Positions 46,238 through 56,053 of a stretch of 64,000 nucleotides of DNA are shown piece by piece. Position numbers and translations under genes: made by a program. The DNA is taken from contig NC_090178.1 of NCBI RefSeq assembly GCF_024679245.1, positions 12,013,979-12,077,978 of the forward strand. Reading direction: 5' to 3'. Numbering within the stretch: the stretch's first letter is position 1; each line of letters starts with the position of its first letter. Source of the stretch: Pseudorasbora parva. Taxonomy: Eukaryota; Chordata; Actinopteri; Cypriniformes; Gobionidae. A model generated the notes under the pieces. That model was given only the letters and a program-made list of their open reading frames with translations, searched no databases and was not told the origin of the DNA.

Positions 46238-46649
46238 AGGAACACTCCATACAAATACGCCTTATTAAACTTCTTTCCATTTTGTGGCCAAATGCATTTT
46301 TGTCTCGGTGCATGCATTGTTTTAGTTTGGCAGGGTCGCCGCTAGCTTAGCTTAGCATAACGAATGGAATCCTATGTTGCCAGCTAGCATGTCCCAAGTA
46401 AAAGTGATAAAAAAAAAAACACCCACCTAATTACTTCTTGCGGTCTTCACAATGAGAACAATTAGTGATGCAGATTAAGACTAGGCGATTTCCTAGGCAG
46501 ATATTGCGCAGAGATATCACGGCTCTCATCCTCACGTCCTCCGGCTGTTGAGCGATCGCAATGTGTTGCGTCAAATGCATTTGCCCACATATCTAAATGT
46601 AGGAAAGAAGTTGAATAAGCCCTATTTCTAAAAACGGTGGTGTGTTCCT
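46238..46649. mobile_element. TTAA-flanked MITE, 412 bp
   Basis: The left end aggaacactccatac follows TTAA 46234-46237; the right end ggtggtgtgttcct precedes TTAA 46650-46653. The ends are inverted (aggaacacNcc). No ORF of note. TTAA targets fit piggyBac-type transposition. Confidence 0.8.
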
Positions 46650-46653
46650 TTAA

Positions 46654-47349
46654 GGGCAATTTTCTTCCTGCTGCTGAATACAAAATAAGATATTTTAAAG
46701 AATGTTGGTTATCAAACAGTTGAAAAAAAAGGCCATCAAAAATCATTGGCTACCGTCAGCTGTCTGGTTACCAACATTCTTTAAAATATCTTCTTTTGTG
46801 TTCAGCAGAATAAAGAAACTCATACAGGTTTGGAACAACAATTTACAGAATTGTATTCTTTTGACAGCCAAAGCAATAGCGTCTAGTCTCTCTGATGGTC
46901 AGTAGAAAAATAATAATACTATTTTAAAAAGCAGTGTCTACTGAATAGAAGCTAAATATTTTCCAGATAATATTTTTTTCCAGGTTGAATATTTTTAGTT
47001 TTCCCTGTATAGTGTAATTCCATCTTTATAAAAGAAAATACAAAACCATTCAAAAGTTTGGGGTCTCTTTTGATCACGAAGGTTGCATTTATTTGATCAA
47101 AAACAAATTAAAAACACTAATATTGTGAAACATTATTATAATTAGGTGTGGTATATAGGACTAACTGCAGTCCAAATTCAAAATATTTGAGAGAGTTGTT
47201 TCCCTGGCCCCCTCCTGGCGAGCGCAATATACAATAAAAGCCACAATGCAAGTTGATACATCGATTTATCCGAGTTTTAATATGCTCTCGTTCATAGGGA
47301 CTTATGTAATGCTGAGGCTTTTTAGGTCGGGTAGAATCTGCCATGGCTG
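46654..47349. other. Intron sequence with dispersed repeat scrap
   Basis: 47040-47110 contains accattcaaaagtttggggt, a piece of the family also at 8766-8900. 46684-46815 contains an inverted pair: tattttaaagaatgttggtt versus ccaacattctttaaaatatc, a fold-back of roughly 20-bp arms. No gene. Confidence 0.55.
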
Positions 47350-48284
47350 CACTGTAAACCCGGATAAGTCGAATCTACTTAAAAAAACCAAGGTAACTCG
47401 TTGCCTTAAATTTTTTAAGTAATGAAGCATTAGTTGAATAAGTGAAGTGGACTGCCTTCAATGTACTTAAGCCCATAATGGAATGGAATAGAAGATTTAA
47501 GTTGAATGTACTTATAACTGAGTTACAGTAACTGAAGATACTTAGTTTAAACAATCATCCATCTCATGGAAATTTGTATTAATATTTCAAAACTATTAAT
47601 AACTGCTTTGACAACCACAGCATTAGACTCTGCATGAGATCAGGGATTCTGCCAATACATGATGATGTTATCATCGTCAATGATTAAACAACATCACTTG
47701 ATATTTTCTCTTGACTTTGTGTTCCTTCCCAAATGTGTCTCTCAAACACAAAGCAGCCAGAGAAACATTATATTATTATTATACAGTCAAGGGTCAAGAG
47801 CCCAACTAAAGCAAACACTTATCTCCATCATGGTGACTTCCAACGAAACTATTATTTTCATTAAAACAGAAATAAAGTTAGTCTGGTTAGTTATAAGTTA
47901 GTTCACATATTATTATTATGTTTAGTAACTTACGAATTTTTACTTACCGATTTTAAGATTGCACACAATGAACAAGTCTCCATCTTAATTTAAATCAGCA
48001 ACAAGAAAAGGACCGCCTTTTGTAAATGTCCTCCAATCAGTGAGTTAGTTCTTGTTGCCAGACAGAACTCCTTGCATGGCCAATCACATCAACGCAAAAC
48101 CAGAGCGAGCTATTTTAATTAATTATGATTTTGAGTTCATTCAACTTGAAATCTTAAGTTTATGTATTTTGTAGGATAATAAGTTATACTAACTTATATT
48201 TTTTGAGTTTTTGGACTAAACTAGTAATATTTAGTCAAGATTACTTGATTTGTTTAAGTAAAGACAACATTAGGGTTTACAGTG
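47350..48284. mobile_element. Larger CACTG...CAGTG non-autonomous element, 935 bp
   Basis: Begins cactgtaaacccggataag, with aaggtaactcgttgccttaa just inside. Ends agggtttacagtg, with tttgagttcattcaacttga and ggactaaactagtaatattt before it. Flanks show TG on both sides. The interior has no transposase ORF. Same terminal group as 34268-34664. Confidence 0.75.
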
Positions 48285-49848
48285 TGCTGCAATACACTAT
48301 GTTTTCTGCCAACTGGCAACCTGTGTTGTTGAAATACTATTGGGTACACCAGCAGTGTGCGGTATTGCACAGACCAAAACAAAAACAGAAATTCCAACAC
48401 GGAACACAAATTTCAAAGTAGAATAACTGCCTGTAGCATTGTTTTTCTGAGAAACAAGTAAGTGAATTTAGCATATTTCCTACATATATCTACAAGCATA
48501 TTATGGTATTTTTATGCTTTGGTAAAGTGAAAAGCTTACATACAGCACCTTTAATATTTTGAGTCATGATCATTGTCTTCGATGTATACAATTCAAAAGA
48601 AAAATCTTTTTTTTGAAATTGAAACATCTGAAAGTTTTCATTCCTTTCAAATACAAAAAACCCATACTGAGCCAAAACTTTTGCGAGAAAGATTTTTCTG
48701 CTCTTGTGGAGATAATAAAGACAGTGAAGAGGAGAATAGAATAAGCTCTGTGGATTGAAAGATGTGTACAGACAACATAAGAAAAGAAGCTGAATAAAAT
48801 GACAGAGATGAAGTCCAGATGAAAAATGGAGAAGCATCTGTGCACAATAAAGAGTAAATTAAGCAGAAGCTCATATTAAAATGTAGCTAAATATACCACA
48901 GGGAGGAGCTTCCAAGATTATTGGGTTACTAACACAGCAAGCGCCTACATTGATATGTACAACAGTGTACAGAAAGACCAATAAATATGCATTTATGTGC
49001 TTTCAGACATTAGTTCACATTAGAAAATATTGTCCAGAGGCCACTAAATTTGATTTTGAATTTATATAATGCTCATATAATGTTCATACTATGCTCATGT
49101 AATGCTTGAATTTAATCACATGGAAACCCTTGTAATTTTGAGAAAATTGAAATAAAAGGAAATTACAAAGCCATTAAACTGCTAAATGATCATTGCTAAA
49201 ACAATCAAAAACCAATGCTACAGTTTCGATATTCTGATACATTTATTCTATACGTTTCAAAATTCTATTGACTTTCTTCTGTGAAACATAAAAGAAGACT
49301 TTTTGTTTGGTTACCAGCAATCTTCAAAAGAAAGTCCTGCAGATTTAAAACAACATGAGGGTGGGTAAATGGCAGAAAATCCTTTTAATGGGTTTTTTAT
49401 TAATATGGAAATATTTTTTAATGTATGAAATGATACTCTATATAAGAAACTAATACTGCCAGTAGGTGGTGGTAAATGTCTAAATAAGTAAGTCATTTAG
49501 ACATTTGACTTACACCCGGCGCAATGTGATGGCAGGTGCGACACACGTTTTTTTTGCTAGTTTCAGCCCAACGCAGTTGTCATTTTCACGTCCAGCACCA
49601 TGTAGTCTGTCCACCCAGGGCATGCTGGCCTGAAAATGAGGTGTGTTCAGGTTATTTTGAGGCAACTGAAAATTAATGCGCCACTGACTATGCGTACAAT
49701 GTGCGTACACTCTGATTATTACACACGCAGGAAGCAGCACACAAACATTTTTAAATATTAAAAATAATAGGATTCCTCTCTAGAGAAGCATTCTACAAAT
49801 TCCACCATGTAAATAGCGAATCCGCCATGGCACAAGGGCAACTAACTT
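48285..49848. other. Intron sequence, nothing recognised
   Basis: AT-rich. Overlapping short ORFs at 48490-48874 on both strands encode F/K-rich peptides typical of AT-rich noncoding DNA. No exon. Confidence 0.45.
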
Positions 49849-49852
49849 TTAA

Positions 49853-50519
49853 AGGGAATAGGAGATGAGAACAAATTTCCAGAATGCTTCGCTGCCCTGT
49901 GAGGCCACTCCCAAAACACTGTGACTGGATCACTCTCCTAGCGTGTTCATTTTTTACAAAATCAGTTCAGATAAAGAACAGACATTACAATTAAAAACTA
50001 AACGTGTCTGTTCAATATAATGTGATTTAGCCGCTAATTGAGTGTCACAGCACAAACACTGCAGATTCAGATTTCATTCATTGTGATGAGAGCTGAGGTA
50101 AACGCATCCGCGCTTGCGGCAGTGAATCTCAGCGCGTGTTCAGTCTGGCGCGTTTTCAGCTCATGCCTTTGTAAGCTTAACTTTCATAGGAATTAATTTG
50201 AGAAGTTGAAACACTTACTTTGCTCCGCCGGCCACACCGTTTACATGAATGCCTGCAGCTGTGAGCTGAGCTGTGAGTACGATCCCACCCCCCATGTGCA
50301 GGTTGAAAACATCCGGAAATACCTCCCTCGGCTGGCTGTGGTCTTTAAACTCTGGCCAAAAAATTCTCAGATGACGCGAACTGACGATATTTGCGTCATC
50401 AGAGTAATTTTTCCAGAAATAAAAAGCATAAATCTCTCGTCTTGGGGGGTACGATCATTCGAATATGCTCCAGGGTTTCTACTGATTGAAAGCCAAATGC
50501 TAATCACTGAAGTAACCCT
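49853..50519. mobile_element. TTAA-flanked non-autonomous element, 667 bp
   Basis: TTAA at 49849-49852 is followed by agggaataggagatgag; the right end is gaagtaaccct then TTAA at 50520-50523. The terminal match is short (AGGG plus partial), so the boundary is less certain than for 46238-46649. The ORF at 50206-50523 lies wholly inside and has no recognised motif. Confidence 0.5.
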
Positions 50520-50523
50520 TTAA

Positions 50524-51133
50524 GTAGGTTTTATAAACGTTACTGGTGTCCATCTTGAGACAAAATGACATATTTTAAGATATGCCAGTGCAAGTTTCTT
50601 TCAGTAAAAAACAACTCAAACATGCTTTTTAGTCTGTGACTATAAGCCTTGTCTGTGAAACCACTGTTGTATTAATCAATAACACATTTGCACATGTGCT
50701 ATTCAGGGGCAAAAATAGCATTTGTGTGATACTCGTTACTTGTGTGTGATATTTCTGCAGTATCATATAAAAAATATGAGAGTCAATGAGACCAAAACTT
50801 TTTAGCCCCAATATCTTGATTTTAGGTGCATTCTAACTGCATTTTATAGGCTACATCACACAGCGAGTTGTTACCCTGCAATTGTCACCGATCAACTGCA
50901 TTAAGTGTAAGATAACCTATATGAAGGCCTGGGGTAGGGCGGGTAAGTTAAATGCGTATCACACAAAGAAAAGTAATAACTAATTTGCTTTATCAAGGAG
51001 AAGTTTTACATAATGATTCTGAGAATGTAGGTAAATGCAACTATTAGTGCATAAAAGTAATTGTGAGGTGCCTGGGAATGGGAGAAACTCTTACAGGTAA
51101 TGGCTTTGACCAAGTCAAGGATGACACACTCAC
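50524..51133. other. Intron sequence next to nek11 exon donor
   Basis: Nothing recognised except the donor site gtgagt (minus strand) at its right edge. Confidence 0.5.
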
Positions 51134-51230
51134 TTTCTCATCCGCTCTATTCTGCCCTCAGCCATGAAGGTATTGATGCTACTCACTCCCAGAGAACCCA
51201 GCTGAGGCTTCTCACCCTCTGCTTCAGCTC
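51134..51230 (-). CDS. nek11: nek11 internal coding exon (97 bp)
   Basis: Bounded on the minus strand by acceptor tttcag and donor gtgagt. Its first two bases complete a Gly codon from the preceding exon, then come 31 codons (AEAEGEKPQLGSLGVSSI, NTFMAEGRIERMR) and AA, which joins to G of the last exon to make Lys. The end FMAEGRIERMRK corresponds to the FNSVMARTKMKRMRE region of human NEK11 as I recall it, just before the conserved tail. The N-terminal half is poorly conserved in the family. A (TG)8 tract directly precedes the acceptor, instead of a normal pyrimidine tract. Confidence 0.9.
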
Positions 51231-51236
51231 CTGAAA

Positions 51237-51252
51237 CACACACACACACACA
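51237..51252 (-). repeat. (TG)8 tract at nek11 splice acceptor
   Basis: On the minus strand the intron ends in eight TG units, then tttcag and the exon. The tract occupies the normal polypyrimidine position. Confidence 0.95.
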
Positions 51253-52149
51253 ATACACATACACTATCAGACAAAAGTTTGGACTGACTTCAGTTGACTG
51301 AATATGTACGTCTATGGACAAAGTTATCATGAAATCAAAATGGACAATTCTTATTCTTTTTAACAAAAATGTTGCAGTGTTTATTATAAATGATTTACCC
51401 GTGCACATAATTTAAATAATGCGTCCATTAAGTTAGCAACATTCAACTTCGTATGATCCAATCAGTGCCTGAGGATGAAGTCCCGTCCTACATTTTTTAT
51501 TCTAGAAGCCGATATACATCGTAACAGGGAAGAAAAGACTCAACTATCATTCCATGGAAACTTCCATTTCCATTTTATTTTTAATGTAAAAGCACCAGGC
51601 TTGTGCAAAATGCAGAATTTCAGAACTGGCCTCCATTCAATTCATGAATTGGAATTTAAATTGACTTAAATTGACAATTGACTTAAATTGAATTGCCCCA
51701 CAGGAAGTTGAATTTGAATTTGAATGACAGGAAGTAGAATTAAATTCATGACAATTCAAAGAAATTCCACAGTCCCACAACAGAAAGAATGTGTTTATTC
51801 TCACATACATTCAGTGTTAGGAAGGTTACTTTGGAAATGTTATCGCTTACTGTTATACCGTAAGTTACCCATTATAAATGTGGTTTGGATTACTTTATCA
51901 ATGAAACGCAATTTCCTTTTAATATGATTAGTAACTATTTTACCTCAGGAATACAACAATTACATTAATTTTGTAATTTAATAACAATTTCATTACACGT
52001 ATCTACACTGTCAAAATATTACACAGTATCTTTAAAAAAATTATGGTAACAATATTACACATAATATTTAAGTAGTTGTTATAATGAATGAAATATTAGT
52101 GGAATGTGCTTTTTTAATTTGAGTTCACTTTAAAAAACTATCGGTTGGC
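51253..52149. other. Intron sequence, nothing recognised
   Basis: AT-rich. 51640-51770 has repeated ttgaattt/aattgac variants (low complexity). No exon. Confidence 0.45.
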
Positions 52150-52383
52150 CTCGAAGAGATTCTAGAAAACCGTTCAACGCCTCAGGAGGGGGAAGCAATG
52201 CCCTACCAACAGTGTCTACAGTGGAGATGGGCAGCTGTTGACCTCAACTGGGGATATTGTTGGATGGTGGAAGGAATACTTCGAGGATCTCCTCAATCCC
52301 ACCGACATGTCTTCCTTTGAGGAAGCAGTGGCTGAGGGCTCAGAGGGGGACTCGTCCATCACCCGGGCTGAATTTTACAAAGC
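52150..52383 (+). pseudogene. LINE fragment (pre-RT linker)
   Basis: The plus-strand peptide LTSTGDIVGWWKEYFEDLLN, then a SSFEEAVAEGSEGDSSIT-like acidic segment, matches the region between endonuclease and RT of a fish non-LTR retrotransposon as I remember it. The preceding nucleotides (ctacagtggagatgggcagc) belong to the same unit. The RT is absent: at about 52384 the sequence switches to another repeat. Confidence 0.65.
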
Positions 52384-52875
52384 GACAAGAATAGTTTTTG
52401 CGCGCAAAACAAATCTAAATAAGGACTTTATCCGCCAAGTTATTGTCTTCCGTGTAGGTCTCTGACGTGAACTCACGCAATAGCGGTGCTCCTCCTCTTC
52501 TGGGTCATGAATCGAACGGTGGAGCTGCACCCTATTCTCGCGCATGCGTCGAGTTCACGTCAATAACTTGGTGGATAAAGTTGTTATTTAGATTTTTGTG
52601 CGCACAATAACTATTTTCTTTGCATTGTAAAATTATTGTACAGCAACTGCAGTGAGATGGATTTTGTATCGACGTCTTTAGTGCCTTTATGGGTCTTGTG
52701 AGTGGGTCAGTGGGAATGTACTGAATGCCAATGGAGGCCTTTCTCAGCCATCAGCTTTCAACAAAAATATCTTTATTTGTGTTCCGAAGATGAACAAAGG
52801 TCTTATGGGCGTCCAACGACATGAGGGTGAGTAATTAATGAAATCATTTTCATTTTTGGGTGAACTAACCCTTAA
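52384..52875 (-). mobile_element. gggtgaactaaccc family element with internal hairpin
   Basis: The right end reads catgagggtgagtaattaat and tttttgggtgaactaaccct. The interior has an inverted repeat of roughly 60-bp arms: tttgcgcgcaaaacaaatct ... ccgccaagttattg at 52396-52450 against its complement at 52553-52612. Possibly a composite of two related copies in opposite orientation. Confidence 0.65.
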
Positions 52876-53633
52876 AGCTCATACACATGCCATGTTTAGT
52901 GAAAAATATCTCGTTCCATTCATGATTTATAGCCTTTTTTGTAAAACTCACATCAAACATTCACAGTTTCCATAAGCAGCAATGAATCGAAATTATTATT
53001 ATTATTTTTAATAATTATTGATATTCTCTCTCCAGATAACATTTCTGCATTTACGATTAGGCCAAAAACCTGGGAGTAGTTCCCAAAAGTTTTTTGTAAC
53101 ACTAGTGTATAAAAATTAAATCGGATTTCTAGTCAAAAGTAAGCTGCCTTATTGATTCAGTTTATCACTGAAATTATACATTACAGTCCTAAGCTGTCTA
53201 TGATGCAGGAAAGCTGTAGAATATTAATATAATAAAAAAAAGAAAATCAAAAACAGGCAACACAGTTCATCTACTTCAGAGCAATAAATGTGTTTATCTG
53301 AACATATATTTCAGGTTTATTGTGAATGTTTATGAGCAGGGCTCTAATAAAAAGGCAATTTTCATGGCAGAATATTATAGAGTTTACAACTTGCGTGACA
53401 TCATAGCCATTAGAGAATCATAGAGGACAATGGGCACCAAGGGAAGACATTTTACACAAGTACATAAAGAAAAATGTTTGGTAAAGTTTTAGCTACTCCT
53501 TTATGTAGGCCAGTGCTGAATGAAGTCAGAGATATGAAAGTGGAGCTCGAGCAGAAAGCTGCATTTCTGAGCTGTCAGCCACAGTGACATGCATGTTACG
53601 GTTCAACAAGCCAAACCAGATTGTATGTGTAAA

Positions 53634-53636
<3 letters not shown>
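52876..53636. other. Intron sequence, nothing recognised
   Basis: No exon or defined repeat seen. Confidence 0.45.

Positions 53637-53718
<82 letters not shown>
53637..53718. repeat. (TG)n dinucleotide microsatellite
   Basis: About 40 uninterrupted TG units. Confidence 0.98.
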
Positions 53719-53720
<2 letters not shown>

Positions 53721-54479
53721 AGAAGTCAGCAGGGGATGAAGGGGACACATAAGTCATATGTCAGAGCGCCTTGTGCATTGTGTACTTCAAGTGTGTTTGT
53801 GTGTATAAATGTCACTGTTGGTCTTTCAGCAGCATAAAAGATTAGCACTGTATGCAACATTTTCCTGTTACTGTATTTTACCTGTCATTCAAAGTCATGA
53901 ATCTATCTTTTTAAGTGCATTTTGTCAGGCAGTTCAACATGAATTCAACATGAGCCTAAAAGATCGACCCTGGGCTGATATTACCCATCATGCATTGTCC
54001 TAACACCACTATCATTTATTTAACTCTGCAGATAAGCTGAGTTCAGAAGTGTGTATATATATATATGTGTGTGGCCTGATATGAGGATGTGTCAATTATC
54101 ATATTTTGAACAATAGGCTCTGACATACAGACTATTGAGAAATATCACATTGCATATCAACACACGAATACTAATAATAGTATTTAAAATAAATACTCAA
54201 GGTGATAAATACAAATACTCATTTACAGTGGTTCCTAAAAGCATTTAAACACTTAAAATACACTATGAATGCCATTGTATTTGATAACAGTAACAAGTGG
54301 AATTTCTTTTAAAGAAGAAAAGTACACTTTTCAAACCAAACATGTCATAATTGTTAGGTTTTAAATGACACAATAATAATTAAGGTGTCTAAATAATTCA
54401 CGTTAATCAATGATGATTAAAGTGGCTAAATGCATTGTTAAAATTTGAAATAAAACAAATTAATTAGACTTGTCTGCGG
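53719..54479. other. Intron sequence, nothing recognised
   Basis: AT-rich; a short TA tract at 54054-54067. No gene. Confidence 0.45.
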
Positions 54480-54885
54480 CTTTGCAGCTTCTTACGCAAC
54501 AAACTGTGATGCACTGTATATTCTGATGCCTTTTTATCAGAACCAATTTGAGCTAGCTTGTCCGTTTGATCTAACCACACGGGGCAGCCTTTGCTCCCCA
54601 TGTGCATCAATGAGCCTTGGCCACCCATGATCCTTTCACCGGTACACCACTGTTACTTCCTTGGACTACTTTTGATAGATACTGACCACCGCAGACCAGG
54701 AACACCCCACAAGAGCTGCAGTTTTGGAGACACTCTAAAGGACGTTTAGCCTTCAAAATTTGGCCCTTGTCAAATCCATTTTTCCTGTTTCTAACACATC
54801 AACTTTGAGGACAACATGTTCACTGATTATCAGTGTTATTAACTTCACCTGGTCAAAATGTTATGCCTGATCATTGCATGTGGGT
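54480..54885 (-). mobile_element. Tc1-like element, 5' half only
   Basis: Minus-strand copy of the Tc1 family at 25332. The TIR end is at about 54850-54880 (tgttatgcctgatcattgca in plus). The N-terminal transposase region includes cacaagagctgcagttttgg and gccttggccacccatgatcc in plus. The copy stops near caacaaactgtgatgcact (54498). The DDE half is missing. Confidence 0.8.
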
Positions 54886-55230
54886 GAACTTGTATAATTA
54901 TGTATATGTAAATATGCACACATGCATGTATTTTATATGTATATAATAGCTGAAAGGGTCATCCCTTTGGCCTTCATCTGGACAACCTGGTGTTGTAGGG
55001 TTTCAGTAACCTTAGAGTGGCTTGCCATCTTGCAAAGTCAGGGAAAATTGGAAAGTTTGCTTCAAGTAAAATAGGGTTTGCCAAATTATTACGGAAATTA
55101 GCACCAAGTGCCAGATTAACACCCAAAGCTTGAAGGTATATGTATATATATATATAAATATAATGTAAACATCAAACTTTCATTTTGAATGCGATTAATC
55201 GTTTGACAGTCTTTGAAATAATTAAATTTG

Positions 55231-55231
<1 letters not shown>
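54886..55231. other. Intron sequence with short TA tract
   Basis: Unrecognised; a TATATA stretch at 55136-55156. Confidence 0.5.

Positions 55232-55316
<85 letters not shown>
55232..55316. repeat. (TA)n dinucleotide microsatellite
   Basis: About 42 TA units without interruption. Confidence 0.98.
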
Positions 55317-55318
<2 letters not shown>

Positions 55319-55992
55319 ATAATCTGTTGACTATGGGTTCAAACATTTTCACATTCAGTGTGGTTTTTCTCTAGAATGTAGTACTTTTTAGAAAAAGAAA
55401 AGAATGATCAAAGAGAAATGAAAGACTAAATTCTGGGATTGATGTGGTTCAAGATGGCAATTCTTATGAAGCATCTGAAACCTAAGAAGGTAAAATAAAC
55501 CAGGAAACTGAGACTTGGACAGAAATACCCCAGTTCTATCGATGAGGAAATGCACAGAACCTATCTGATGTGGTCAGAGCCTGTAAATAGCCTCACATGA
55601 ATTACCTAATCAATGTCGCAATGGCTTCAAGTGGCAGACAAACAGGCTTCCTGACATTCTCACTCCAGAGTCATCAGAAACAAGAAAAAAAAAATCTAAA
55701 AAGAGGGGGAAAACTAGCAAATGGACCATTCACTCTAAGTGAATGGAGCTAAAAGAGCGTTCTTACGTTCTTATGTATCATTTTTACAGGCCTGTGACCT
55801 TCAGTAAGCAGTTTTGTGTCTGCTCACTGACCTCTCATGTAATTGGCCAGTCAGTATTGGAGAAAGATGCTATATATCTTTGATAATGAAATGTACCTGG
55901 CAGTGGGGTTGTATTGGTACACAGGACTATCAGCAATATTGTATTCATTTTCTTGTGTGGAATGACTAGGCTACACCATAAGCTATACTCAC
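55317..55992. other. Intron sequence, nothing recognised
   Basis: No feature besides the nek11 donor at its right edge (minus-strand gtgagt). Confidence 0.5.
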
Positions 55993-56053
55993 CATCTGAG
56001 TCCCCATCCAGAACATTCTCCATGTGTCTGATCATAGCCTCCAGGTCACTGTC
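55993..56053 (-). CDS. nek11: nek11 internal coding exon (61 bp)
   Basis: Bounded on the minus strand by acceptor gtcacag and donor gtgagt. It encodes DSDLEAMIRHMENVLDGDSD and one base of a Gly codon. The phrase DSDLEAM..MENVL matches DSDIEALARCLENVL of human NEK11 as I recall it, one of the few conserved islands in the regulatory tail, and the exon boundary before DSD fits the upstream exon ending in Gln. Phase 0 in, phase 1 out, compatible with both neighbours. Acidic and probably helical. Confidence 0.92.

Noticed and set aside
50206..50523. 105-codon plus-strand ORF
   Set aside because: It lies wholly inside a TTAA-flanked non-autonomous element and shows no known motif.
53526..53837. 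ORFs rich in HTHT or CVCV on both strands
   Set aside because: Artefacts of the (TG)n microsatellite. The same applies to 26369-26775 with (CA)n and 55116-55352 with (TA)n.
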